From Roseobacter ponti (GTDB lineage: Bacteria > Pseudomonadota > Alphaproteobacteria > Rhodobacterales > Rhodobacteraceae), in the NCBI RefSeq assembly GCF_012932215.1, contig NZ_CP048788.1, positions 434,001-498,000 on the forward strand: DNA of 64,000 nt. Reading direction: 5' to 3'. Position 1 is the stretch's first letter, and the number at the start of each line of letters is the position of its first letter. The notes under the pieces were generated by a model. It was not told the DNA's origin. It saw nothing but the letters and a program-made list of their open reading frames with translations, and made no database searches. Shown one piece after another: positions 44,821 through 52,866 of the stretch. Made by a program: the position numbers and the translations under genes.

Positions 44821-46146
44821 ATGGCGCAGGATGTCTTTACCCCGGGGATCGTTCCGGGACGGCTGGAGCCGGGCGAGTACGACAGCCATTTTTCCGATCT
44901 GCATCCGCGGCTGGATGACCATGCGGCCCTGGTGGCTGCGGACCGGTGCTATTTCTGTCATGACGCGCCCTGTATCACGGCCTGTCCGACGGATATCGAT
45001 ATTCCGCTGTTCATCCGGCAGATCGCGACCGGCACGCCGGATGCGGCGGCGAAAACGATCCTGAGCCAGAATATTATGGGCGGCATGTGCGCGCGGGTCT
45101 GCCCGACCGAGCAGCTTTGTGAAGAGGCCTGTGTGCGGGAGATGGCGGAGGGCAAGCCGGTGCTGATCGGGCAGTTGCAGCGCTATGCCACGGATCATCT
45201 GCAGGCGCAGGGGATTCACCCGTTTGTGCGCGCCGCGTCGACTGGCAGGAAGGTGGCTGTTGTGGGGGCGGGCCCCGCAGGGCTTTCCTGTGCGCACCGG
45301 CTCGCGATGCACGGGCATGATGTGGTGGTCTTTGATGCGCGCCCGCGGCCCGGCGGGCTGAATGAATACGGGATTGCGAGTTATAAAACCGTGGACGGGT
45401 TTGCCGCGGCGGAAGTGGACTGGCTGCTGCAGATCGGCGGGATCGAGATCCGCACCGGTGTGGCCCTGGGCCGGGAAGAGACGCTCGAAGGCTTGCGTGA
45501 TCGTTTCGATGCGGTGTTCCTCGGCATGGGTCTGGGCGGCGTGAATGCCCTGCGTGTGGAGGGGGAGGACAAGGACGGTATCCTTGATGCGGTCGAATTC
45601 ATCGCAGATCTGCGCCAGGCCGGTGATGTGGCCGATCTGCCTGTGGGCCGCGATGTGGTGGTGATCGGCGGCGGGATGACGGCCATTGATGCCGCCGTGC
45701 AGTCAAAACTGCTGGGTGCGCTCAATGTGACGCTGGTCTATCGCCGGGGGCGCGACCGGATGAATGCGAGCGTTTATGAGCAGAATCTCGCGGCCTCTAA
45801 GGGCGTGCGGATTGTGACCCATGCTGTACCCGTTGGCGTGACCGGCAACGGCGCGGTGCGGGAGATCGAATTCAGCTATGTCGATGCGGAAATGAAACCC
45901 ACCGGTGAGACACTGCGGCTGGCCGCCGACCAGGTGCTGAAGGCGATCGGTCAGACGCTGGAGGGCGACGGTCTGCCGGAGCTTGAGAGCGGGAAGATTG
46001 CCGTTGATGCGGCCGGGCGCACATCGGTTGAGGGCGTCTGGGCCGGAGGTGATTGTGCCTCGGGCGGGGACGATCTGACGGTGACGGCTGTGGCAGAGGG
46101 TCGCGACGCGGCGATGGACATCCATGCAAGCCTGACGGCAGGCTGA
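44821..46146 (+). CDS. preT: NAD-dependent dihydropyrimidine dehydrogenase subunit PreT
   Basis: This 441-residue flavoprotein takes electrons from NAD(P)H and passes them to PreA for reducing uracil and thymine. The N-terminal domain holds cysteine clusters for [4Fe-4S] centres (DRCYFCHDAPCITACPTDID and MCARVCPTEQLCEEACVRE), followed by FAD-binding VAVVGAGPAGLSCAHRL and an NAD-binding VVVIGGGMTAIDAAVQ. The architecture is that of the N-terminal half of mammalian DPD. It precedes preA by 14 bp. The start follows GAGGGAGCC. A RutR-like operator lies upstream. Confidence 0.95.
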   Translation: MAQDVFTPGIVPGRLEPGEYDSHFSDLHPRLDDHAALVAADRCYFCHDAPCITACPTDIDIPLFIRQIATGTPDAAAKTILSQNIMGGMCARVCPTEQLCEEACVREMAEGKPVLIGQLQRYATDHLQAQGIHPFVRAASTGRKVAVVGAGPAGLSCAHRLAMHGHDVVVFDARPRPGGLNEYGIASYKTVDGFAAAEVDWLLQIGGIEIRTGVALGREETLEGLRDRFDAVFLGMGLGGVNALRVEGEDKDGILDAVEFIADLRQAGDVADLPVGRDVVVIGGGMTAIDAAVQSKLLGALNVTLVYRRGRDRMNASVYEQNLAASKGVRIVTHAVPVGVTGNGAVREIEFSYVDAEMKPTGETLRLAADQVLKAIGQTLEGDGLPELESGKIAVDAAGRTSVEGVWAGGDCASGGDDLTVTAVAEGRDAAMDIHASLTAG

Positions 46147-46160
46147 GGGAGAAACGGACA

Positions 46161-47462
46161 ATGGCAGATCTCAAAAGCGACTTTGTGGGCATCAAAAGCC
46201 CGAACCCCTTCTGGCTCGCCTCCGCGCCGCCGACGGATAAGGAATACAACGTCCGTCGCGCCTTTGATGCGGGCTGGGGCGGCGTGGTGTGGAAAACGCT
46301 GGGTCTTGATCCGCATGTGGTGAATGTGAACGGGCCGCGATATGGCGCGGTTTACGGCGCCGACCGGCGGCTTCTGGGGCTCAACAATATCGAGCTGATC
46401 ACAGACCGGCCGCTGCAGACCAACCTTGATGAGATCAAGGTGGTCAAGCGCGATTATCCGGACCGGGCGATGGTCGTGTCGCTGATGGTGCCCTGCGAGG
46501 AAGAGCCCTGGAAATACATTCTGCCGCTGGTGGAAGATACCGGGGCTGACGGGGTTGAGCTGAATTTCGGCTGCCCGCACGGGATGAGCGAGCGGGGCAT
46601 GGGCTCGGCGGTGGGGCAGGTCCCTGAATACATTGAAATGGTGACGCGCTGGGTTAAGGCCAACACGCGTATGCCGGTGATCGTGAAGCTCACGCCCAAC
46701 ATCACCGATATCCGCCAGCCTGCCGAGGCGGCCATGCGCGGCGGGGCGGATGCGGTGTCGCTGATCAATACGATCAACTCGATCACCAGCGTGGATCTGG
46801 ATCTGTTCGCGCCTGAGCCCACGATTGATGGCAAGGGCGCGCATGGCGGCTATTGCGGGCCGGCCGTGAAGCCGATCGCGCTCAATATGGTGGCAGAGAT
46901 TGCGCGCACGCCTGATCTGCACGGACTGCCGGTCTCGGGGATCGGCGGGATCACCACCTGGCGGGATGCGGCCGAGTTCATGGCACTCGGGGCCGGCAAC
47001 GTGCAGGTCTGTACGGCGGCAATGACCTATGGCTTTAAAATCGTTCAGGAAATGATCTCGGGTCTCAGCGATTATATGGACAGCAAGGGTATGACCTCTG
47101 TCGATGAGATCGTCGGGCGGGCCGTGCCGAATGTCACCGACTGGAACCAGCTGAACCTCAATTATGTCGCCAAGGCGAAGATCAATCAGGATCTCTGCAT
47201 TTCCTGCGGGCGGTGTTTTGCGGCCTGTGAGGACACTTCGCACCAGGCGATTGCGATGTCGGACGACCGCACCTTTACCGTGATCGACGACGAATGCGTG
47301 GCCTGTAACCTCTGCGTCAATGTCTGCCCGGTCGAGGACTGCATCACCATGGAGGAGATGGCGGCCGGCACGACGGATCCGCGTACCGGCAAGGTGGTGG
47401 AACCGGAGTACGCCAACTGGACGACGCATCCCAATAACCCGGCGGCCAAAGCCGCCGAGTGA
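46161..47462 (+). CDS. preA: NAD-dependent dihydropyrimidine dehydrogenase subunit PreA
   Basis: This 433-residue subunit reduces the 5,6-bond of uracil or thymine. It has an FMN-binding TIM barrel (SPNPFWLASAPPTDKEYNVRRAFDAGWGG, ELNFGCPHGMSERGMGSAVGQ, with catalytic cysteine in the SAP-loop region of the family) and two C-terminal ferredoxin motifs, CISCGRCFAACEDTS and CVACNLCVNVCPVEDC. ATG 46161 follows GAGGGAGAAACGG and fits the family start; the frame is open upstream within preT but is not used. It forms the enzyme with PreT. Confidence 0.96.
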   Translation: MADLKSDFVGIKSPNPFWLASAPPTDKEYNVRRAFDAGWGGVVWKTLGLDPHVVNVNGPRYGAVYGADRRLLGLNNIELITDRPLQTNLDEIKVVKRDYPDRAMVVSLMVPCEEEPWKYILPLVEDTGADGVELNFGCPHGMSERGMGSAVGQVPEYIEMVTRWVKANTRMPVIVKLTPNITDIRQPAEAAMRGGADAVSLINTINSITSVDLDLFAPEPTIDGKGAHGGYCGPAVKPIALNMVAEIARTPDLHGLPVSGIGGITTWRDAAEFMALGAGNVQVCTAAMTYGFKIVQEMISGLSDYMDSKGMTSVDEIVGRAVPNVTDWNQLNLNYVAKAKINQDLCISCGRCFAACEDTSHQAIAMSDDRTFTVIDDECVACNLCVNVCPVEDCITMEEMAAGTTDPRTGKVVEPEYANWTTHPNNPAAKAAE

Positions 47463-47466
47463 AGTC

Positions 47467-47937
47467 TCAGCTCTCGCCGCGTTCCAGAATGGGCGCCGTG
47501 GGCAGCGGGTTGGGCATGACGTAGGGCGGTGCGGCGGCCGCTGCGGCCTCTGCCTGGGCGGCGTCCGCCCGGGCCTGTGCCACTTCAGCTGCGCGGGCCT
47601 CTTCGGCGGCGCGCGCCTCGACACGCTGGCGTTCCTGCCGTTCCAGAAACTCTGTTGCGGCCTCGGTGCGCGACTGCGCCTCGACGACCGATTTCGGTGT
47701 GGCATCGGGTGGGCCCATCCCTTCCCGGCGTCGGTTGATCAGGCCTTCGAGATAAGCACCACCGGTGCCCGTTCCGTTGCCCGCACCAAAGCCGGACTGG
47801 TCCGAGGCCGTGCCTGTCTCGCGGCCCTGAGCCGCCGACGATACCGGCTGAGGCGCGGCCACGGACAGCCCGCCCTCACCGGTCGGTGCCGGGGCAGGCT
47901 GCGGCGCATAGGGGTTAATTAAAGAAACTGCTGACAT
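47467..47937 (-). CDS. Alanine-rich coiled-coil protein of unknown function
   Basis: This 156-residue protein has a proline/glycine-rich N-terminal half (PYAPQPAPAPTGEGG) and a charged, alanine-rich helix (about residues 85-138, TEAATEFLERQERQRVEARAAEEARAAEV) likely to form a coiled coil. No signal peptide or known domain was seen. ATG 47937 is chosen because GGAG stands seven bases before it; an in-frame ATG at 47955 lacks a comparable site. It converges on preA, four bases away, and is not part of the pyrimidine pathway by strand. A TTAA-rich region upstream resembles CtrA half-sites. Confidence 0.7.
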   Translation of the reverse strand: MSAVSLINPYAPQPAPAPTGEGGLSVAAPQPVSSAAQGRETGTASDQSGFGAGNGTGTGGAYLEGLINRRREGMGPPDATPKSVVEAQSRTEAATEFLERQERQRVEARAAEEARAAEVAQARADAAQAEAAAAAAPPYVMPNPLPTAPILERGES

Positions 47938-48050
47938 AATGTGCTCCGTTTCCATCGCTGGTCGAAGCCCTCACCCGTAAATATGAATGCATCGTAAACG
48001 TTACCGGGGCGTTAATGCGACCGGGAAACAGGTGGCTTGGTTAACACAGG

Positions 48051-48668
48051 TTAAGAGCGCAGCAGCCGGGTGAAGAGCGTCCGAAGGAAGGCTGCGGCAC
48101 CCTCCTGCCCGGCGGGGTCATCGCGCATCAGCACGCGGACCTGGGCTGCGAAATCGGCGTAGTGCTGGGTGGTGGCCCAGATCGAGAAAATCAGGTGACG
48201 CGGATCGACCGGGGTGAGCGCGCCCGCGTCCATCCAGCCCTGTATCACCGCGCACTTTTCCTCGAACAGCGGTTGCAGACCGGCCTGCAGATGCGGCGCC
48301 ATGCGCGGGGCGCCCTGCAGGATCTCGCCGGCAAAAAGCCGGCTTTCGCGCGGCAGTTCATGGGCCATATCGAGCTTGCGTTCCACATAGTTCAGGATCT
48401 CGGTGAGCGGATCACCCGCTGCATCCAGTGTGACCAGAGGATCGAGCCAGGTCTCCATCAGCTGATTAAGCAGCGTGACGTGGATTTCTTCTTTGCCGTC
48501 AAAGTAGTAAAGAATGTTCGGTTTGCTCAGGCCCGCGGCCTCAGCGATCTGATCCAGAGTGGCCCCGCGGTACCCGTGCTGGGAAAATACATCCAGGGCG
48601 GCCTCAAGAATACGCGAGCGGTTGCGGCGCTGGATCCTGCTGGGCTTTTTGTCTGCGTCGTCCGGCAC
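48051..48668 (-). CDS. rutR: TetR family regulator, RutR type
   Basis: This 205-residue repressor has the N-terminal helix-turn-helix TLDQIAEAAGLSKPNILYYFDGKEEI and a ligand domain closely like RutR of E. coli: ESRLFAGEILQGAPRMAP, IQGWMDAGALTPVDPRHLIFSIWATTQHYADFAAQV. RutR senses uracil. It is divergent from the ureidopropionase gene, with a palindrome TTTACCAAATGGTAAA between them, so it probably controls this pathway. The start is GTG 48668 after GGAGCAACAG; the open frame extends upstream without similarity. Confidence 0.88.
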   Translation of the reverse strand: MPDDADKKPSRIQRRNRSRILEAALDVFSQHGYRGATLDQIAEAAGLSKPNILYYFDGKEEIHVTLLNQLMETWLDPLVTLDAAGDPLTEILNYVERKLDMAHELPRESRLFAGEILQGAPRMAPHLQAGLQPLFEEKCAVIQGWMDAGALTPVDPRHLIFSIWATTQHYADFAAQVRVLMRDDPAGQEGAAAFLRTLFTRLLRS

Positions 48669-48789
48669 CTGTTGCTCCGTGCTGCTGGCGCTGCACTGAA
48701 ATCGGGCAGGCGCGGAAGTGGTCTGATCTTTGCCGCCCCGGGGTGCGAAAGGAAGTCTTGACTTGCGCCATGTGAGCCGCAATCGTGGC

Positions 48790-48805
48790 TTTACCAAATG
48801 GTAAA
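48790..48805. promoter_or_regulatory. RutR-like operator in the rutR/ureidopropionase intergenic region
   Basis: TTTACCAAATGGTAAA is a near-perfect 16-bp palindrome (arms TTTACCA and TGGTAAA), 50 bp before the ureidopropionase ATG and 121 bp from the regulator GTG. It differs from the known RutR site TTGACCAnnTGGTCAA by one symmetric pair. Confidence 0.75.
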
Positions 48806-48855
48806 ATTTACGCCGGCGCAAGCATAATGCGCGGGCCTGCGAGGAAGGAACGGAC

Positions 48856-50106
48856 ATGACAGCGCCCGGGCAGAATCTGAAGATCAATCCGGACCGTCTC
48901 TGGGACACGCTGATGGAAATGGCCAAAATCGGACCCGGGGTCGCGGGCGGCAACAACCGCCAGACGCTGACCGATGAGGACGGTGAGGGCCGCGCGCTTT
49001 TCCAGAGCTGGTGCGAGGCTGCGGGCTGTACCATGGGGCTTGACCAGATGGGCAATATGTTTGCGCGCCGTGAGGGGTCGGACCCGGATGCGCTGCCCGT
49101 TTATGTGGGCAGCCACCTTGATACGCAGCCCACGGGCGGCAAATACGATGGCGTGCTGGGTGTGCTGGGCGGGCTGGAGATCATCCGTACGCTGAACGAT
49201 CTCAATATCACAACAAAGCATCCGATTGTGGTGACGAATTTCACCAATGAAGAGGGCACGCGTTATGCCCCCGCGATGCTGTCGTCGGGCGTTTTCGCGG
49301 GCATTCACACGCAGGACTGGGCCTACGACCGTGTTGATGCGGAGGGCAAAAAGTTCGGCGATGAGCTCAAACGCATCGGCTGGCAGGGCGATGAGGAGGT
49401 AGGTGCGCGCAAAATGCACGCGTTTTTCGAGCTGCACATCGAACAGGGGCCCATCCTCGAGGCTGAGGGCAAAGACATCGGTGTCGTCACCCACGGTCAG
49501 GGGCTGAGCTGGACCGAAGTGACCATCACCGGCAAGGACAGCCACACTGGCTCCACCCCGATGCCGATGCGCAAAAACGCAGGGCTCGGCATGGCGCGGG
49601 TGCTGGAAAAGGTCGATGAGATCGCCTGGTCGCACAAGCCGCATGCGGTGGGCGCGGCGGGGCATATCGATGTCTATCCGAATTCGCGCAATGTGATCCC
49701 GGGAAAGGTGGTGTTTACGGTTGATTTCCGCTCTCCTGATCTGAGTGTTATTGAGGATATGGAGGCGCGGCTGCGCGTCGAGGCGCAGAAAATCTGTGAT
49801 GACATGGGGCTGGAGATCAGCTTTGAGAAGGTCGGCGGGTTTGACCCGGTGGCCTTTGACGAGGGTTGCGTCACGGCGGTGCGAAACGCCGCCGGGCGTC
49901 TGGGATACAGCCATATGAACCTGATTTCCGGTGCCGGGCATGATGCCTGCTGGATCAACCGGGTGGCGCCCACAGCGATGGTGATGTGTCCCTGCGTGGA
50001 CGGGTTGAGCCATAATGAAGCCGAGGAAATCTCCAGAGAATGGGCCATGGCGGGCACGGATGTTCTGATGCATGCTGTGGTGGAGACGGCGGAGATTGTA
50101 GGATGA
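48856..50106 (+). CDS. Zn-dependent N-carbamoyl amidohydrolase (beta-ureidopropionase type)
   Basis: This 416-residue M20-family hydrolase cleaves N-carbamoyl-beta-alanine, the third step of reductive pyrimidine breakdown. Metal ligands are visible: histidine and aspartate in GSHLDTQPTGGKYDG, NEEGTRYAPAMLSSGVFAG with glutamates, histidine in FELHIEQGPIL and histidine in ISGAGHDACWIN. Related enzymes act on N-carbamoyl-L-amino acids or allantoate (HyuC/AmaB), so specificity is set here by neighbours: hydA, preT/preA and a RutR regulator. It overlaps the next small gene by four bases. Confidence 0.9.
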   Translation: MTAPGQNLKINPDRLWDTLMEMAKIGPGVAGGNNRQTLTDEDGEGRALFQSWCEAAGCTMGLDQMGNMFARREGSDPDALPVYVGSHLDTQPTGGKYDGVLGVLGGLEIIRTLNDLNITTKHPIVVTNFTNEEGTRYAPAMLSSGVFAGIHTQDWAYDRVDAEGKKFGDELKRIGWQGDEEVGARKMHAFFELHIEQGPILEAEGKDIGVVTHGQGLSWTEVTITGKDSHTGSTPMPMRKNAGLGMARVLEKVDEIAWSHKPHAVGAAGHIDVYPNSRNVIPGKVVFTVDFRSPDLSVIEDMEARLRVEAQKICDDMGLEISFEKVGGFDPVAFDEGCVTAVRNAAGRLGYSHMNLISGAGHDACWINRVAPTAMVMCPCVDGLSHNEAEEISREWAMAGTDVLMHAVVETAEIVG

Positions 50107-50426
50107 TCGCACCGGATCTGTCGGTGCCGGAGCGGATTTCGGCGCTGATTGAGGCGGAGATGTCGGAGGCCGGGGCGGGGCGTGATATGGCGCAACAGCG
50201 GATTGCAGCCGCCCTGCGCACGGCACTGCGACCACCGCGCGAAGTGACGGTGAATTTCTCCGGCGGGCTGGTACAGACCTGCTGGAGTGTGACGCGGGGC
50301 GACGGAGATTACCGGGTGGTTTACATGCCGCTTGCGGGATATTTTTCGCTCTGCGCTGAGAGTGATTTCGGGCCACTGGATATTGGTGTTCACGGGTCCG
50401 CGCTGGGGTGTTTCGGGTCCGTGTGA
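50103..50426 (+). CDS. Small protein of unknown function in the pyrimidine operon
   Basis: This 107-residue cytosolic protein has no recognised domain. A helical N-terminus (SVPERISALIEAEMSEAGAG) is followed by a beta-rich part (REVTVNFSGGLVQTCWSVTRGDGDYRVVYMPLAGYFSLCAES). Its ATG overlaps the ureidopropionase stop (ATGA), strong evidence that it is translated as part of the operon. hydA follows after 78 bp. A role in enzyme regulation or assembly is possible but not shown. Confidence 0.75.
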   Translation: MIAPDLSVPERISALIEAEMSEAGAGRDMAQQRIAAALRTALRPPREVTVNFSGGLVQTCWSVTRGDGDYRVVYMPLAGYFSLCAESDFGPLDIGVHGSALGCFGSV

Positions 50427-50504
50427 CCCCGGGGGCGCGATGCCGCCCGACGCCTGAGACATAAGGGCCGTAAGAAAAGCGGCCGCTGAGATGGGAGATG
50501 CAAG

Positions 50505-51965
50505 ATGAGCAAGGTGATCAAAGGCGGTATGGTCTGCACGGCGGACCGGACGTGGAAAGCGGATGTGCTGATCGAGGGCGAAACGATCAGACAGATTGGT
50601 GAGGATCTGAAGGGCGACGAATATATCGATGCCGAAGGCGCCTATGTGATCCCGGGCGGCATTGACCCGCACACCCATCTGGAGATGCCGTTCATGGGGA
50701 CCACCGCCGCCGAAACCTTTGAAAGCGGCACCTGGGCTGCGGCTGCGGGCGGGACCACGATGGTGGTGGATTTCTGTCTGCCGGGCGAGGACGGATCGAT
50801 CAAGAACGCGATAAATGAGTGGCACCGCAAATCGGCACCCCAGATCTGTTCGGACGTCGGCTATCACATGGCGATCACGGGCTGGGATGAGAACGTCTTT
50901 AACGAGATGAAGGACGCCGTGGAGATGGGCGTCAATTCGTTCAAGCACTTCATGGCCTATAAGGGTGCGCTGATGATCGAGGACGATGAGATGTTCGCCT
51001 CCTTCAAGCGCTGTGCCGAGCTTGGTGCACTGCCGATGGTGCATGCGGAGAACGGTGATCTGGTGGCCGAAATGCAGCAGAAGTATTTTGACCAGGGGAT
51101 CACCGGGCCCGAAGGCCATGCCTATTCCCGCCCGCCCGAGTTCGAGGGTGAAGCCGCCAACCGTGCGATCACGATTGCCGATGCTGCCGGCACGCCGCTT
51201 TATGTGGTGCATGTCTCCTGCGAGCAGGCGCATGAGGCGATCCGGCGGGCGCGCCAGAAGGGCATGCGGGTTTACGGCGAGCCGCTCATTCAGTTCCTGA
51301 CGCTGGACGAATCGGAGTATTTCAACAAGGACTGGGACCACGCCGCGCGCCGGGTCATGTCGCCGCCGTTCCGCAGCAAGGACCATCAGGACAGTCTCTG
51401 GGCCGGGTTGCAGGCGGGATCGCTGCAGGTGGTGGCCACGGATCATGCGGCCTTTAATACGGAACAGAAACGCGCGGGACGGGATGATTTCCGGATCATT
51501 CCCAATGGCTCAAACGGGCTGGAGGAGCGTCTGGCAGTGCTCTGGACTGAAGGAGTGGAGACAGGGCGGCTGACGCCCAATGAGTTTGTCGCCTGTACCT
51601 CGACGAATGTGGCGAAGATCCTGAATATTTATCCGCGCAAGGGCGCGCTGGTGGAGGGGGCGGATGCCGATATCGTCGTCTGGGACCCGAAGATCAGCAA
51701 AACGATCAGCCCGGCCAATCACCATTCGGTGCTGGATTATAATGTCTTTGAGGGATTTGAGGTGAAGGCGCAGTCACGCTATACGCTCAACCGCGGCGAG
51801 GTCATCTGGGCCTGGGGGCAGAATTCGCAGCCCAACCCGGGGCGCGGGCGTTTCATTCCGCGGCCTGCCTTTGCCAGTGCTTCTGTGGCGCTGAGCAAAT
51901 GGAAAGCGCTGACCGCGCCGAAGATGATAAAACGGGATCCGATGAATATTCCGGCCGGGATCTGA
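50505..51965 (+). CDS. hydA: Dihydropyrimidinase
   Basis: This 486-residue amidohydrolase opens dihydrouracil to N-carbamoyl-beta-alanine. Its metal centre is intact: HxH in GGIDPHTHLEMPF (residues 56 and 58), the carboxylated lysine in SFKHFMAYKGALM (about residue 153), later histidines in MVHAENGD and VVHVSCEQ, and aspartate in VVATDHAAFN. Substrate-binding STN appears as TSTNVAKIL. The ATG follows GATGGGAG. With PreTA upstream in the pathway and the ureidopropionase downstream it completes uracil reduction to beta-alanine. Confidence 0.96.
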   Translation: MSKVIKGGMVCTADRTWKADVLIEGETIRQIGEDLKGDEYIDAEGAYVIPGGIDPHTHLEMPFMGTTAAETFESGTWAAAAGGTTMVVDFCLPGEDGSIKNAINEWHRKSAPQICSDVGYHMAITGWDENVFNEMKDAVEMGVNSFKHFMAYKGALMIEDDEMFASFKRCAELGALPMVHAENGDLVAEMQQKYFDQGITGPEGHAYSRPPEFEGEAANRAITIADAAGTPLYVVHVSCEQAHEAIRRARQKGMRVYGEPLIQFLTLDESEYFNKDWDHAARRVMSPPFRSKDHQDSLWAGLQAGSLQVVATDHAAFNTEQKRAGRDDFRIIPNGSNGLEERLAVLWTEGVETGRLTPNEFVACTSTNVAKILNIYPRKGALVEGADADIVVWDPKISKTISPANHHSVLDYNVFEGFEVKAQSRYTLNRGEVIWAWGQNSQPNPGRGRFIPRPAFASASVALSKWKALTAPKMIKRDPMNIPAGI

Positions 51966-51969
51966 GGCC

Positions 51970-52800
51970 ATGAAAGACAACCCCGCCGGTGCGTGCGGGG
52001 CAGGGGAAGGGCAGTTCGTGAGCAAGGAAAGTGTGATCAGCGCCAGGCAACTGGATCTGACATTCCGCACCGGTGACGGCCCGGTGCATGCGCTGAAAGA
52101 CGTGAACCTCGATATCAGGCGCGGCGAGTTCGTAAGCTTTATCGGGCCCTCGGGCTGTGGGAAAACGACGTTTCTGCGTTGTATGGCCGATCTGGAACAC
52201 CCCACGGGCGGTGAGATTTCCGTGAATGGCGTGAGCGCTGAGGCGGCGCGGCGGGCGCGGGCCTATGGCTATGTGTTTCAGGCGGCGGGGCTTTATCCCT
52301 GGCGGACCATCGGCGGGAATGTGCGGTTGCCGCTGGAAATCATGGGCTATGACCGTGCTGATCAGGACGCACGGGTTAAGCGGGTGCTGGAGCTTGTGGA
52401 ACTTGACGGGTTTGAGCGCAAATACCCCTGGCAGCTTTCGGGCGGGATGCAGCAGCGCGCGTCGATTGCGCGGGCGCTTGCTTTTGATGCAGATATTCTG
52501 CTGATGGATGAGCCTTTCGGTGCGCTGGATGAGATCGTGCGCGATCACCTGAACGAGCAGTTGCTGAAGCTCTGGGCGCGCACCGAAAAGACGATTGCCT
52601 TTGTGACCCATTCGATCCCTGAGGCGGTGTATCTGTCTACGCGCATCGTTGTGATGTCACCGCGGCCGGGGCGTATCACCGATGTGATCGAAAGCCCGCT
52701 GCCGGCCGAGCGACCGCTGGAGATCCGCGATACACAGGCGTTTCTGGATGTGGCGCACCGGGTGCGGGAAGGGCTGCGTGCGGGGCATGTCGATGACTGA
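51970..52800 (+). CDS. ABC transporter ATP-binding protein (nitrate/thiamine-precursor importer type)
   Basis: This 276-residue ATPase has Walker A SFIGPSGCGKTTFLRCMADLE, Q-loop VFQAAGLYPWRTIGGNVRLPLE, signature LSGGMQQRASIARALAFD, Walker B ILLMDEPFGALDEI and the switch histidine in IAFVTHSIPEAVYLS. It is of the SsuB/TauB/ThiZ group that serves NMT1-like binding proteins. ATG 51970 is 4 bp after hydA; GTG 52018 after GGGGAAGGGC is an alternative that removes 16 unconserved residues. It forms the importer with the next three genes; pyrimidines are the likely cargo. Confidence 0.92.
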   Translation: MKDNPAGACGAGEGQFVSKESVISARQLDLTFRTGDGPVHALKDVNLDIRRGEFVSFIGPSGCGKTTFLRCMADLEHPTGGEISVNGVSAEAARRARAYGYVFQAAGLYPWRTIGGNVRLPLEIMGYDRADQDARVKRVLELVELDGFERKYPWQLSGGMQQRASIARALAFDADILLMDEPFGALDEIVRDHLNEQLLKLWARTEKTIAFVTHSIPEAVYLSTRIVVMSPRPGRITDVIESPLPAERPLEIRDTQAFLDVAHRVREGLRAGHVDD

Positions 52801-52823
52801 TGGCGGTGCATGCGGAACCCGGC

Positions 52824-52855
52824 CCTCCGGGAGGGATATTTTCGAGCCAGAGAAA
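52824..52855 (+). repeat. Rhodobacterales-type intergenic repeat, copy 3
   Basis: CCTCCGGGAGGGATATTTTC followed by GAGCCAGAGAAA, between the ATPase and permease genes of the importer. It resembles the two copies near 40.1-40.3 kb. Confidence 0.7.
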
Positions 52856-52866
52856 GCGGGGGCTGA

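Noticed and set aside
45951-47705. A 584-codon minus-strand frame opposite preA
   Set aside because: Antisense of a gene with intact FMN barrel and ferredoxin motifs; no family resemblance.
49674-51446. A 590-codon minus-strand frame opposite the ureidopropionase and hydA genes
   Set aside because: Shadow frame; low-complexity Arg/His-rich product.
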